Shown: positions 16,271-25,362 of the stretch, piece by piece | Position numbering within the stretch: position 1 is the stretch's first letter | Layout of the letters: each line of letters opens with the position of its first letter | From: Haloarcula pellucida | GTDB taxonomy: Archaea > Halobacteriota > Halobacteria > Halobacteriales > Haloarculaceae | NCBI RefSeq assembly: GCF_014647235.1 | Contig: NZ_BMOU01000005.1 | Coordinates: forward strand, 186,379 to 250,378 | Length of the DNA stretch: 64,000 nt | Reading direction: 5' to 3' | Made by a program: the position numbers and the translations under genes | The notes under the pieces: model-generated | Databases searched by the model: none | What the model was told of the DNA's origin: nothing | The model's input: only the letters and a program-made list of their open reading frames with translations

Positions 16271-16705
16271 TCAGCCCTCGCTGTGGACGATTGCCGGGTC
16301 GACCCAGATGACGAAGTCGTCGTCGCGCTTGACCACGCCACGGATAGATCCCGTGTCGTTGGCGGGGGACTGATCGACCTGTTCGGGCGATATCTGGACC
16401 ACCTGAAACACCTCGTCGACGAGCCATCCCGCCGCCCCCTGATTCTGGACGATGGCCGGGTCGAAGACGATGATTCGCTTCCCGTCGGTGTCGTCGTCGA
16501 TACCGAAGACGGTCTTCGGGTCGACGATAGAGGTGGTCCGACCGCGGAGGTCCATGACCCCCTCTACGTGCGCCGGCGCGTTGGGGACCTGTGTGAGGTC
16601 ACCGACGTCGACGATTTCGGTCACGTAATCGATGCTGACGCAGTAGGTCTCCTCGCCAAGTTCGAACTCGAGTACCTGGCCGGTCGTGGCTGACTGTGCT
16701 GACAT
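16271..16705 (-). CDS. cheW: Chemotaxis coupling protein CheW
   Basis: CheW links transducers to CheA. The ATG at 16703-16705 (MSAQSATTGQVLEFELGEETYCVSIDYV) gives 144 residues and the usual two five-stranded beta-barrel subdomains. The conserved stretch VPNAPAHVEGVMDLRGRTTSIVDPKTVFG is intact. The in-frame extension to 16918 runs into the cheB coding region and is rejected. It is divergent from cheB with a shared 171-bp promoter region. Confidence 0.95.
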   Translation of the reverse strand: MSAQSATTGQVLEFELGEETYCVSIDYVTEIVDVGDLTQVPNAPAHVEGVMDLRGRTTSIVDPKTVFGIDDDTDGKRIIVFDPAIVQNQGAAGWLVDEVFQVVQISPEQVDQSPANDTGSIRGVVKRDDDFVIWVDPAIVHSEG

Positions 16706-16741
16706 GGGTCCCGGAGTACCAGAACGTGGTCGGTAGGTGTG

Positions 16742-16796
16742 TATAAAGATGTCTGCTGGACTATCAACTTTGATTACGTGGGCGGAGTCTTTATTT
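16742..16796. promoter_or_regulatory. Divergent cheW/cheB promoter with central TATC-N6-GATT site
   Basis: A near-match to the motility palindrome, TATC-N6-GATT, lies at 16762-16775. Its centre is 24 bp from the cheW TATA box (minus strand CTTTATAC, 16741-16748) and 24 bp from the cheB TATA box (plus strand CTTTATTT, 16789-16796). This symmetric layout would let one bound dimer control both transcripts. The cheW ATG is about 40 nt from its box; cheB has a longer leader (about 60 nt). Confidence 0.6.
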
Positions 16797-16876
16797 CGGG
16801 CCGAACGGGAGTACGGCACAGGAATGCAGATGCTCCGCCCGCAAACGACGCCCACGTCACGGGAGTCCGTGTGACG

Positions 16877-17944
16877 ATGGCCGGTGGTGTGCGCGCAGTC
16901 GTCGCAGACGACTCCCACTTCATGCGAAGTGTCATCTCCGACATTTTAGCTGAGGGAGGGATCGACGTCGTCGCACAGGCCCGGAACGGACGGGAGGCCG
17001 TCGAGGCAGTCGTACAGCACGAACCCGACGCCGTGACGATGGACGTCGAGATGCCCGAGATGAACGGCATCGAGGCCACAGAGCGAATCATGGCCGAGCG
17101 ACCGACGCCGGTCCTGATGCTGTCGGCCCACACCGACGAGAACGCCGACGTCACCTTCGAGGCGCTCGATAAGGGCGCGGTCGACTTCTTCACCAAACCC
17201 GGCGGCGAGGTGTCGATGGAGATGTCCCGGCTGAAAGACCAACTCGTCGACATCGTCTCCTCCGTAGCCGAAGTCGATGTCGGCGGGAGCGGCCAGTCGG
17301 CGACGACGACGGCGCGACAGCGCGACCGGTCTCGGCCCGAGTCGGCGTCGTACACGGCGAACCCGACGCTCGTCGTCGGGTCCTCGACGGGCGGCCCGAA
17401 GATGGTCGAACAGGTGCTGTCGGCCCTGCCGCTGTCGGCCGACCTCAGAGTCCTCGTCGTCCAGCACATGCCGGAAGGGTTCACGGGCCGGTTCGCAGAG
17501 CGCATCGACGCGCGAAGCGACTACGACGTGACGGAAGCGACGGATGGGGCGCGAATCGGCGGGGGCGAAGCGCTCGTCGCTGCTGGCGACCGCCACATGG
17601 AGATCAAGAACTACCGGAACGGACGCCTGCGGGTGAAACTGACGCAGGAGGACCCGGTCAACAGCGTCCGACCGGCCGTCGACGTGACGATGGCGACGGC
17701 CGCCGACGTCATCGACGACCCCCTCGTCGGCGTCATCCTCACGGGGATGGGCGAGGACGGTGCGGACGGCATCCGGCGCATCAAAGCGGCGGGCGGCCGG
17801 ACCATCGCACAGGACGAAGCCACGTCGGCCGTCTACGGGATGCCAAAGCGAGCGGTCGAGACTGGCTGCGTGGACGACGTGCTCCCGATAGACGACATCG
17901 CGAACGGTATCTTAGATACGATTACGACAGAGGTGACCTCATAA
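16877..17944 (+). CDS. cheB: Chemotaxis methylesterase/response regulator CheB
   Basis: CheB demethylates and deamidates transducers when phosphorylated by CheA. The N-terminal receiver (about 1-120) has the acidic pair D11-D12, phosphoacceptor D56 (TMDVEMP) and lysine in FFTKPGG. The C-terminal methylesterase has the triad Ser near 170 (VGSSTGGP), His near 197 (VQHMPEGF) and Asp near 294 (GMGEDGADG). I use ATG 16877 (MAGGVRAVVADD, 355 residues); GTG 16871 is possible, and the 46-residue upstream extension lies in the promoter. The stop overlaps the cheA ATG (TAATG). Confidence 0.95.
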   Translation: MAGGVRAVVADDSHFMRSVISDILAEGGIDVVAQARNGREAVEAVVQHEPDAVTMDVEMPEMNGIEATERIMAERPTPVLMLSAHTDENADVTFEALDKGAVDFFTKPGGEVSMEMSRLKDQLVDIVSSVAEVDVGGSGQSATTTARQRDRSRPESASYTANPTLVVGSSTGGPKMVEQVLSALPLSADLRVLVVQHMPEGFTGRFAERIDARSDYDVTEATDGARIGGGEALVAAGDRHMEIKNYRNGRLRVKLTQEDPVNSVRPAVDVTMATAADVIDDPLVGVILTGMGEDGADGIRRIKAAGGRTIAQDEATSAVYGMPKRAVETGCVDDVLPIDDIANGILDTITTEVTS

Positions 17945-19914
17945 TGGACGACCAGTATCTCGACGCATTCATCCGCGAGAGCGAGGAGGCGATAACGGAA
18001 CTCAACAACTCTTTGCTCGACCTGGAATCGGACCCCTCCGACGAGGAGGCGATGGACGCTATCTTCCGGACCGCACACACGCTGAAGGGGAACTTCGGCG
18101 CGATGGGGTTCGACGACGCGGCGAATCTCGCCCACGCGATGGAGGACCTCCTAGACGCGATGCGGCAAGGCGAGATGGAGGTCACGCCGGACGTGATGGA
18201 CCTCGTCTTCGCCGGTGTCGACCAGATAGAGGTCATCGTCAAAGAGATAGAGGCCGACGGCGAGTCACAGACCCAGACCGACGAGATGGTGACCGAACTG
18301 CGGTCCGTCCTCGAAGAGGGCGCCGAGGCCGCCGGCGAAACGGCGGCCGGGGGCGAGACCACCGAGACGGACGACAGCGGCGACGCCACCGACATCGCGC
18401 CGACCGACATCGACCTCGACCCGAGTGCGGCCGACGGGCAAGTCGTCCACGTCTCGGTCAGCGTCGGCGACTCCGACATGCTCGGCGTGGACGCGATGCT
18501 GGCACTGGAGGCCATCGAGGACGTCTTCGACATCCTCGCCTCGGACCCCGAGCGACCGAGCGTCGAGGACGGCGAGTTCGAGGAGACGTTCGACCTCTAT
18601 CTCGACGCCGCCGACGCCTCGACGGTCGATGCGGAACTGGGGACTCTCGGCAAGGTCGACACCTTCACCGCGACCGACGTGACAGACAGGTTCGAACCGG
18701 CCGGCGAGGCCACGACCGAGGCAGGTACCGACACCGACCTGAACCCCGCCGCGACGGAGGACGAAGAACACAGTGTCGACGAGATCAAGTCCGTCCGAGT
18801 GGACGTCGACCAGTTGGACGACCTGCACGGACTGGTCGAGCAACTGGTGACCAGCCGTATCAAGCTCCGCCGCTCGGTCGAACAGGAAGACGTCGACTCG
18901 GCAGGCGAGACGCTGAACGAACTGGACAAGATCACGGCGAACCTCCAGAACACGGTGATGGACATGCGGCTCATTCCGCTGAAGAAAGTGGTCGGGAAGT
19001 TCCCGCGACTGGTCCGTGACCTCGCCCGCGAACTCGATAAGGACGTCGAGTTCGAAATAGAGGGCGAGGACATCGAACTCGACCGGACCATCCTCACCGA
19101 GATCTCGGACCCGCTGATGCACATCCTGCGAAACTCGGTGGACCACGGCATCGAACCACCGGCAGAGCGTGAGGCGGCAGGCAAGCCCGCCACCGGCCAC
19201 ATCACGCTCCGGGCCACCCGGGAACGGGACCACGTCATCATCGAAGTCGAGGACGACGGTGCGGGCCTCGACGTCGAGGGCATCAAGCAGAAAGCCATCG
19301 AGAAGGGCGTCCGCTCACCCGAGGAGATAGAGGCGATGGACGACTCGGCCATCTACGACCTCGTCTTCCACCCCGGGTTCTCGACGGCCGACGAGGTGAC
19401 CGACACCAGCGGTCGCGGGGTCGGGATGGACGTCGTCCACGACACCGTCACGCAACTCGACGGCTCTGTCAACGTCGAGTCCACCGAGGGCGAAGGGACG
19501 ACGGTCGCACTCCGCCTCCCCGTGACGATGGCTATCGTGAAGGTGCTGTTCGTCGAAGTGGGCGACGAGGAGTACGGCGTTCCCATCAAGAACGTCGACG
19601 AGATCACCGCGACGGACGCGACCAAACGGGTCAATGGCAAGGAAGTCATCAAGCACAACGACGACATCTACCCCGTCATCCATCTCGACGATACGTTCGA
19701 CGTCCCGGGAGAGACGGCGAACGGTGACGGCATGCTGATTCGCATCCGGGAGTCCGAGCGACAGGTTGCGCTGCACTGTGACTCGGTCAACAGTCAGGAG
19801 GAGGTCGTCGTCAAACCCCTCGAGGGGATCCTCTCCGGAACGCCCGGCCTCTCCGGGACGGCCGTGCTGGGCGACGGCAACATCGTCCACATCCTCGACG
19901 TGGTGACCCTATGA
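17944..19914 (+). CDS. cheA: Chemotaxis histidine kinase CheA
   Basis: This is the central two-component kinase of chemotaxis, 656 residues. The HPt domain P1 (1-105) has the phosphorylated His45 in RTAHTLKGNFG. An acidic linker leads to a P2-like domain (about 160-245), then P3 dimerisation (about 270-330), HATPase P4 with N box near 389-404 (DPLMHILRNSVDHG), G1 near 436 (EDDGAGLD) and G2 near 488 (TSGRGVGMD), and the CheW-like P5 (about 515-655). All motifs are intact. It overlaps cheB by 1 nt and cheR by 4 nt, so the genes are translationally coupled. Confidence 0.96.
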   Translation: MDDQYLDAFIRESEEAITELNNSLLDLESDPSDEEAMDAIFRTAHTLKGNFGAMGFDDAANLAHAMEDLLDAMRQGEMEVTPDVMDLVFAGVDQIEVIVKEIEADGESQTQTDEMVTELRSVLEEGAEAAGETAAGGETTETDDSGDATDIAPTDIDLDPSAADGQVVHVSVSVGDSDMLGVDAMLALEAIEDVFDILASDPERPSVEDGEFEETFDLYLDAADASTVDAELGTLGKVDTFTATDVTDRFEPAGEATTEAGTDTDLNPAATEDEEHSVDEIKSVRVDVDQLDDLHGLVEQLVTSRIKLRRSVEQEDVDSAGETLNELDKITANLQNTVMDMRLIPLKKVVGKFPRLVRDLARELDKDVEFEIEGEDIELDRTILTEISDPLMHILRNSVDHGIEPPAEREAAGKPATGHITLRATRERDHVIIEVEDDGAGLDVEGIKQKAIEKGVRSPEEIEAMDDSAIYDLVFHPGFSTADEVTDTSGRGVGMDVVHDTVTQLDGSVNVESTEGEGTTVALRLPVTMAIVKVLFVEVGDEEYGVPIKNVDEITATDATKRVNGKEVIKHNDDIYPVIHLDDTFDVPGETANGDGMLIRIRESERQVALHCDSVNSQEEVVVKPLEGILSGTPGLSGTAVLGDGNIVHILDVVTL

Positions 19915-20720
19915 GCAAAGGCAACGACCGCCAGTTTCACCGCCTGCTTGAGTTCATCGGGTCGGAGATGGACTTCGAGTCGGGATTCTACAACGACGCG
20001 TACCTCGACCGACGTATCACCGCGCGGATGCGCCGGACCGACACGGAGACCTACCGGGAGTACAAGCGCCTCCTCGAACGCGACGACGGCGAGCGCGAGC
20101 AGTTGCTCGACTCGCTGTCTATCAACGTCACCGGGTTCTTCCGGAACCCGGAGGCGTGGGAGCACCTGCGGCCGGTCCTGCGCGACCTGACCGCCGAGAA
20201 CCGGCGAGTGCGACTCTGGTCCGCGCCGAGCGCCGACGGTCGTGAACCGTACTCGGCGGCGATGCTGGCGCTCGACGATCCCGAAGTGGACGACAGTCGC
20301 ATCGAGATAACCGGGACCGACATCAACGCCGACATCCTTCGGGAGGCCAGACGCGGCACCTACGAGACGTCACAGACGACGGACATCGCCGAGGAACTCG
20401 CGCCGCTTGATGACTACAGCGAGTACGTCGAGGAGGACGGCAACACGTTCCGGGTCCGTGACAACGTGACGGACATGGTGACGTTCCAGCAACACGACCT
20501 CATCCGTGGGGACCCGAAACGGGACTTCGACCTCGTGTTCTGCCGGAACCTGCTCATCTACATCGACACCGAGTACAAGGTCCCCATCTTCGAGACCATC
20601 CGCGGGTCGCTACGAGAGGGCGGTTACCTGATGATCGGGATGACCGAGACGCTGCCCACGGAGTGTCGGGACGCGTTCGAACCGGTCGATAAACAACACC
20701 GCATCTACCGACGGGTATGA
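19911..20720 (+). CDS. cheR: Chemoreceptor methyltransferase CheR
   Basis: CheR uses S-adenosylmethionine to methylate transducer glutamates. The 269-residue protein has an N-terminal helical domain (1-90) with YLDRRITARMRR and NVTGFFRNPEAWEHL, then the methyltransferase domain with FDLVFCRNLLIYIDTEYK and GGYLMIGMTETL. The usual glycine-rich SAM loop (AGCSTGEEPYS in most CheR proteins) reads WSAPSADGREPYS here, a notable substitution. It overlaps both cheA and the following HEAT gene by 4 nt. Confidence 0.94.
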   Translation: MSKGNDRQFHRLLEFIGSEMDFESGFYNDAYLDRRITARMRRTDTETYREYKRLLERDDGEREQLLDSLSINVTGFFRNPEAWEHLRPVLRDLTAENRRVRLWSAPSADGREPYSAAMLALDDPEVDDSRIEITGTDINADILREARRGTYETSQTTDIAEELAPLDDYSEYVEEDGNTFRVRDNVTDMVTFQQHDLIRGDPKRDFDLVFCRNLLIYIDTEYKVPIFETIRGSLREGGYLMIGMTETLPTECRDAFEPVDKQHRIYRRV

Positions 20721-21949
20721 GCCTCTACGAACTCGAACGCGACGGCGAGGTACAGGAACTCATCCGTCTGCTTCGAGAGAGCGACAACGAGCGAGTGACC
20801 GTTCGCGCCGCGGAGTTGCTCGGCAACTTCCCGGACCACGACGACCGCAAAGACGTGGTCAGCGCGCTCGTACAGGCCGTACAGACCGACAACGACGCCG
20901 TCACGGCGGCGGCTATCGACTCGCTCGACGAACTCGGCGGCGACGCCATCGAGCAACTCATCGGGGGGATGGCCGGCATCGAACTCGACGACGACGCCGC
21001 CGACTGGGTGCGGGCGAAGGCGTTCATGCAGGCGCTCGACGCCGAGGTCCCGGAGTTGCGGATGGCCGCCGCCAACGGTCTGGGCCGACTCGACCAGACG
21101 GACGCCGTCCCGAAACTCACAGAGCGCTTCGAGGACCCGGACCCGCGCGTACGGGCGCGGGCCGCCCGGTCGGCGGGAAAGATCGGTGACTCGCGGGCGA
21201 CCGGCCCGCTGGAGTCGCTGCTGACAGACCCGAAAGTCGCGGTACGTCGGGAGGCCGCCGAGGCGCTGGGCAACATCGGGAACAGACAGGCCCTACAGGC
21301 CTTGCTCCCGATGTACGAGGACGACAACCAACAGGTCCGGCGCATCGCCGTCGGCGCGTTCGGGAACTTCGAGAACGACCGCCCGGTCGACTATCTGGTC
21401 GAGGCGCTGTCGGACGACTCGGCCGGGGTCCGTCGAACGGCCGTCTACTCGCTCGTCGAACTGCTCTCGAACGTTCCGACCGAACAGAGCCACGACATCC
21501 GCGAGACGGTGGTCGAAAAGCTCTCGAATACGGACGACCGCAGCGTCGTCGTCCCGCTGGTCGAGATACTCGAAGAAAGTACGCAGGACGCCCAGCGGCG
21601 GAACACCGCGTGGTTGCTGGGCCGGGCGACCAGCGAGGCGGAACGGGACCGCGTCATCGACGCCCTCGTGAGCGCACTGGCCGACGACGGGCAGATGCTC
21701 CGGCAGTTCGCCGCGACGAGCCTCGCCGAACTCGGCGGCGAGGACAACATGGTCGAACGCCGCCTGCTGAAACTCGTCCAGGACGACAGCGTCGACCCCG
21801 AGGTTCGCGGGCAGGCCATCTTCACGCTGGGGAAGGTCGGCGGCGAGCGCTCTCGAAAGGTCCTCGACAAACTCATCGACGAGACGGACCACGACATCGT
21901 CCGGAAGAAAGCGTTCTCGGCCATCTCGAAGCTGGGTGGGCGTCGATGA
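20717..21949 (+). CDS. HEAT-repeat chemotaxis protein (OE2401F-type)
   Basis: The 410 residues are built almost wholly from HEAT/PBS-lyase-like helical repeats of about 30 residues (for example VRRAA-type helices in RREAAEALGNIGNRQALQALLPMY and RRIAVGAFGNFENDRPVDYLVEAL). In Halobacterium salinarum the HEAT protein OE2401F is encoded next to the CheF proteins and binds chemotaxis and archaellum components; this gene has the same neighbours, so I assign it to that type. It is translationally coupled to cheR and lies 78 nt before cheF. It likely acts as a scaffold between the Che proteins and the archaellum motor. Confidence 0.88.
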   Translation: MSLYELERDGEVQELIRLLRESDNERVTVRAAELLGNFPDHDDRKDVVSALVQAVQTDNDAVTAAAIDSLDELGGDAIEQLIGGMAGIELDDDAADWVRAKAFMQALDAEVPELRMAAANGLGRLDQTDAVPKLTERFEDPDPRVRARAARSAGKIGDSRATGPLESLLTDPKVAVRREAAEALGNIGNRQALQALLPMYEDDNQQVRRIAVGAFGNFENDRPVDYLVEALSDDSAGVRRTAVYSLVELLSNVPTEQSHDIRETVVEKLSNTDDRSVVVPLVEILEESTQDAQRRNTAWLLGRATSEAERDRVIDALVSALADDGQMLRQFAATSLAELGGEDNMVERRLLKLVQDDSVDPEVRGQAIFTLGKVGGERSRKVLDKLIDETDHDIVRKKAFSAISKLGGRR

Positions 21950-22027
21950 GCGGGCCCCGACCGGCTGGACGGCCGGTCCGATTAAGGCCGAGCGGGTCGT
22001 ATCACCCGGCCATAGCTGAATAGAGCG

Positions 22028-22897
22028 ATGGCCGACGGAGAACACGCACTGGTCGATACGAAGGGGAAGTTCGTTCAGGTCGTCAAAGACGGGCGCAAGC
22101 GCAACGACATCGAGTGGCTACCCGGTCGCATCCTCCTGTCGAACAAGCGCCTCGTGCTCGCGACCAACGACGGCAAGCGGACCATCCCGCTCTCGAAACT
22201 CACCAGCGTCACCGCCAGCCAGATGAACCAGTCGCTGGCACAGGTCGACAGCTACGTCAAGCTACAGGCGGGCCGGGACGTCACGCTCGTCTCGGCGACG
22301 GCCGAGGAGTTCCAGGAGGAACTGTACCGGGCGCTGTTAGACCAGATCGTCGTCCTCGTCAAACACCCCGCCGTCGAGGGCGGTGTCGTACAGGACACCG
22401 GGTGGGAGAAAGCCCGCCTAAAACTCGACGACGAGAACGAGGACACGCTCAACCTCGCCATCGCCAGTGGCACCTTCGTCGAACTGGACATCGACGACGT
22501 CGGCACCGTCGAGGCCAAGCAAAAGGAGATTCGCGGCGCCGAACGCCCCCTGCTGGAGGTCGAACACACCATCGACGGCACCAGCGTCGAGACGCACATC
22601 TCCGGCGGACGACGGCACGTCTCGCTCATCGAGGGGCTGGTCCGACAGGGCGAGCAGCGAAACGCCGCCGACGACGTCGACCTCGAACCCGAGGAGACGC
22701 AGGTGCTGATGGCGCTTTACTCCGGCATCTCGCCGTTCAAGATTCCCGACTTCGTCGGCATGGACGTCGAGGAGGTAGAGGACGTCTACGACCGACTCAT
22801 CGAGGCCGACATCCTCGAACCGGTCCGAACCCGCCGCGAAATCGAGTTGGAAGCGCGCGGGCGGTCTATCGCCGGGGACGCCATCGCCGACCAGTAG
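22028..22897 (+). CDS. cheF1: Archaeal chemotaxis adaptor CheF
   Basis: CheF (formerly DUF439) is the archaea-specific adaptor that carries the CheY-P signal to the archaellum switch proteins. The 289 residues include the PH-like N-terminal part (GRILLSNKRLVLATNDGKRTIPLSKL) and a C-terminal winged-helix part (QVLMALYSGISPFKIPDFVGMDVEEVEDVYDRLIEADIL). It shares this layout with the second copy at 29552-30430. Its stop codon directly abuts the stop of the convergent 22898 gene, leaving no intergenic base. Confidence 0.93.
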   Translation: MADGEHALVDTKGKFVQVVKDGRKRNDIEWLPGRILLSNKRLVLATNDGKRTIPLSKLTSVTASQMNQSLAQVDSYVKLQAGRDVTLVSATAEEFQEELYRALLDQIVVLVKHPAVEGGVVQDTGWEKARLKLDDENEDTLNLAIASGTFVELDIDDVGTVEAKQKEIRGAERPLLEVEHTIDGTSVETHISGGRRHVSLIEGLVRQGEQRNAADDVDLEPEETQVLMALYSGISPFKIPDFVGMDVEEVEDVYDRLIEADILEPVRTRREIELEARGRSIAGDAIADQ

Positions 22898-24829
22898 TCA
22901 GGGCGGCGGCGAACTGCCCAGCAACCGCGCGTAGTGGACGGTTTCACTGACCGCCCGAGAGAGCGGCAACAGGAACTCGCCGCTGGTCGGGAACAGCGAC
23001 AGACCCGCCACGAGGAGGTACACCGTCGTCGCGCCGGCGGCGACGCCGAGGGTACACGCGCCGATCCGGAACCCGACGTCCGTCAGCACCGCGGCGACGG
23101 TCCACACCGCGAGACCGACGGCGACGGTCAGCGCGACGAGCGCGAACAGTTGGACGGCCTCGGAGAGCACCAATCGACCGACGGCGACGGCGGCGAGGGA
23201 CGCGGGCGTGCCGAGGATGACGGTGGCGGCGTAGGCGAACGTCAGCGTCCGACGCTCGGTGGCGACGACACGGCGAACCGTCGGCATGCGGACGAGCCAG
23301 TAGACGCCGAGGGCATACAGCGGGTGGAGGTACCGAACCGTGAACATGTGGTGTGACGGGAGCGTCTTGAGGTACAGTCCCACGAGCAAGAGCGCGTACA
23401 GGACGGTAAACGCGTCGAGGACGCGGGCGGGCGACCACTGTCGGGGTGACGGGAGCGGCCAGTCGGACCGAGCGACTCCGCGCCGTATCGCGAGTACCGG
23501 ATAGCCGACCAGCACGCCCAGTAGCGGCATCGATGCCAGTACGCTCAGGTTGACCGCGGCGTCCTGCGTAGGCCGGAGGGACGGGACGTAACCGGTTCGG
23601 ACGAACACCCGGAACAGGTGTTCAGGGTCAAACAGTAGGCGGTAGGAGTCGACGAACTGCGAGGTGATACGCGACAGCGGTGCGGGGAACAGCGACCCGC
23701 CCGTCGCGGTCCCGCCGCCACCGCTAGCGCCACTGCCCCCGCCACCGCCCCCGCCGGAACCGCCCGCCGACGTTGGCGCGTCGGCCTCGGACCGCAGCAC
23801 GTCGCCGGTGTACTCTGAGAGCAATCGCGGCGGTTGCAGTGGGTTGCCGGAGACGACTGCGTTCGTCAGCAGGAACGGGAGCAACGAGAGCGCTAGCGCC
23901 GCGCCGACAGACAGGAGGGAACGGACCCCGTTCCACCGGGCTGTCGGCAGGTCGACGACGCCGACGGCGACGAGCAAGACGAACCCCTCCGGCGCGTGGA
24001 CCCACGCCGTCGCGCCCGCCCAGACGTACGTCAGCGCCCGGAATCGAGTCGCCGCCCGACGAGTGTCGGCTTCGCGGCTCCGGTACAGCGTGTACATCGC
24101 ACAGACGACCAGCAGCGCCGTCACGCTGTGGCGTTTCGGAATCGTCGCCCAGAACCCGACGGGCGTCGCGGCGATCGTCGCGACGGCCGCGGCCACGCCC
24201 AGACGGCGGTCGTACAGCCGAGTCACGAGACGATAGCAGACGACGGTCAGGAGGACCGCAGCCAGCGCCGTCGTCAGTTGCAGGGCCAGTAGCGGGAGCC
24301 ACAACGTCGACAGCGGCGTCGTGAGGGCCAGCGACGCGACGAACAGCCCCGCGGCGGCGACGACGCCGCCGAGGCGGCCCGCGTCGGGGCGGCCGACCAC
24401 CCGGCCGACGCCCACGCCTACACTGGCGACGGCGAGCGACCACAGGCCGACCAGCAACACGCGAACGTCGGCGACGAGCGAGAGCGCGCGCAGGACGACG
24501 TACCACACCGCCGAAACGAGGACGACGCCGTAGTTCCGACCGTAGACGCGACCGTCGACCAGATAGGTCCCCGGTGTCGCACCGGACGCGGGGCCGTAGA
24601 CGGCCTCGGTGACGTGCAGGTGGCCGTCGGCGACGGCCAACAGCGCGTTTGCGAAGGTGTACTGGTCGTTCGAGAAGAACCCAAGGTGCCACGTCAGGCA
24701 GACCCAGACGAGCGACCCCATCGCCAGCGTCGCGCCGACTCGGTCGCCCAGCACGGCCCGCCAGAGCGCGTCCCGCAGTTCCGATACGTCGACCGTCTCG
24801 CCGGCCAGCAGGCGGTCGGCGACGCTCAC
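22898..24829 (-). CDS. Polytopic membrane protein, module 2 (paralogue of 10415-12355)
   Basis: The 643-residue protein is clearly paralogous to the 10415-12355 product. The same ordered motifs occur: FFSNDQYTFAN after the first membrane helix, VADGHLHVTE, YGRNYG, TPVGFWATIPKRH, WVHAPEGF, SGNPLQPPRLL, a Gly/Ser-rich linker (about 345-375), FVRTGYVP and TVRYLHP. Again it overlaps an upstream small secreted protein by 4 nt. It has about 12-14 membrane segments. The GT-C-like topology suggests transfer of a lipid-linked group across the membrane, but this is not shown. It converges with cheF1 with no spacer. Confidence 0.75.
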   Translation of the reverse strand: MSVADRLLAGETVDVSELRDALWRAVLGDRVGATLAMGSLVWVCLTWHLGFFSNDQYTFANALLAVADGHLHVTEAVYGPASGATPGTYLVDGRVYGRNYGVVLVSAVWYVVLRALSLVADVRVLLVGLWSLAVASVGVGVGRVVGRPDAGRLGGVVAAAGLFVASLALTTPLSTLWLPLLALQLTTALAAVLLTVVCYRLVTRLYDRRLGVAAAVATIAATPVGFWATIPKRHSVTALLVVCAMYTLYRSREADTRRAATRFRALTYVWAGATAWVHAPEGFVLLVAVGVVDLPTARWNGVRSLLSVGAALALSLLPFLLTNAVVSGNPLQPPRLLSEYTGDVLRSEADAPTSAGGSGGGGGGGSGASGGGGTATGGSLFPAPLSRITSQFVDSYRLLFDPEHLFRVFVRTGYVPSLRPTQDAAVNLSVLASMPLLGVLVGYPVLAIRRGVARSDWPLPSPRQWSPARVLDAFTVLYALLLVGLYLKTLPSHHMFTVRYLHPLYALGVYWLVRMPTVRRVVATERRTLTFAYAATVILGTPASLAAVAVGRLVLSEAVQLFALVALTVAVGLAVWTVAAVLTDVGFRIGACTLGVAAGATTVYLLVAGLSLFPTSGEFLLPLSRAVSETVHYARLLGSSPPP

Positions 24830-25290
24830 GAGACGACCTCCAGCGTGACTCGCCGCTGGAGGACGGCGCGGTCACGCTCGCCGGACTGGACCCAGACGGC
24901 GACGATGGCGTCGTACTGTCGCCGGTCGACCCGGTCCGGACTGACGGTGACGGGACTCGGGCGCAACTGGAGACGGCCCTCACGGCCGGCGATCTCGTAT
25001 CTGCTCGTCGCGGTCAGCCACACGCCGGGGACGTCGATAGTGTACCGGAGCACCGGCGTGCCGGTGACGCCGGAGACGGAGACGACGGCGGGCGGCGCGT
25101 CGATGTGGTAGCGCCCGCTCCCGAATCGCCCGCGTTCGAGCGTGAGACTGCCGTCGGGTATCGACTCGACGGTCACACTCGCGTCGTCGGTGGTCGAGCG
25201 GGTCGACTCGCCCGCGACGCCGAGCGGTCCGACGGCGACGGCGGCGACCACGACGACCAGCGAAAACCCGACGAGCAGGCGCCGCTCCAT
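24826..25290 (-). CDS. Small secreted/anchored protein, module 2 (paralogue of 12352-12828)
   Basis: This 154-residue product of unknown function has an N-terminal signal or anchor (MERRLLVGFSLVVVVAAVAVG) and a beta-rich outer domain similar to the module 1 partner (VVSVSGVTGTPVLRYTIDVPG; C-terminal RVTLEVVS). Its stop overlaps the start of the membrane gene by 4 nt, exactly as in module 1, so the pair was duplicated as a unit. It lies 72 nt after the SSS transporter gene end on the opposite side; both genes are on the minus strand. Confidence 0.7.
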   Translation of the reverse strand: MERRLLVGFSLVVVVAAVAVGPLGVAGESTRSTTDDASVTVESIPDGSLTLERGRFGSGRYHIDAPPAVVSVSGVTGTPVLRYTIDVPGVWLTATSRYEIAGREGRLQLRPSPVTVSPDRVDRRQYDAIVAVWVQSGERDRAVLQRRVTLEVVS

Positions 25291-25362
25291 GGATACCGGC
25301 GGTTGGCGAGCGCGGTATATGACTGTGGTGGGGCAGTTATCAGATCGGAGAAAACCGACTGG

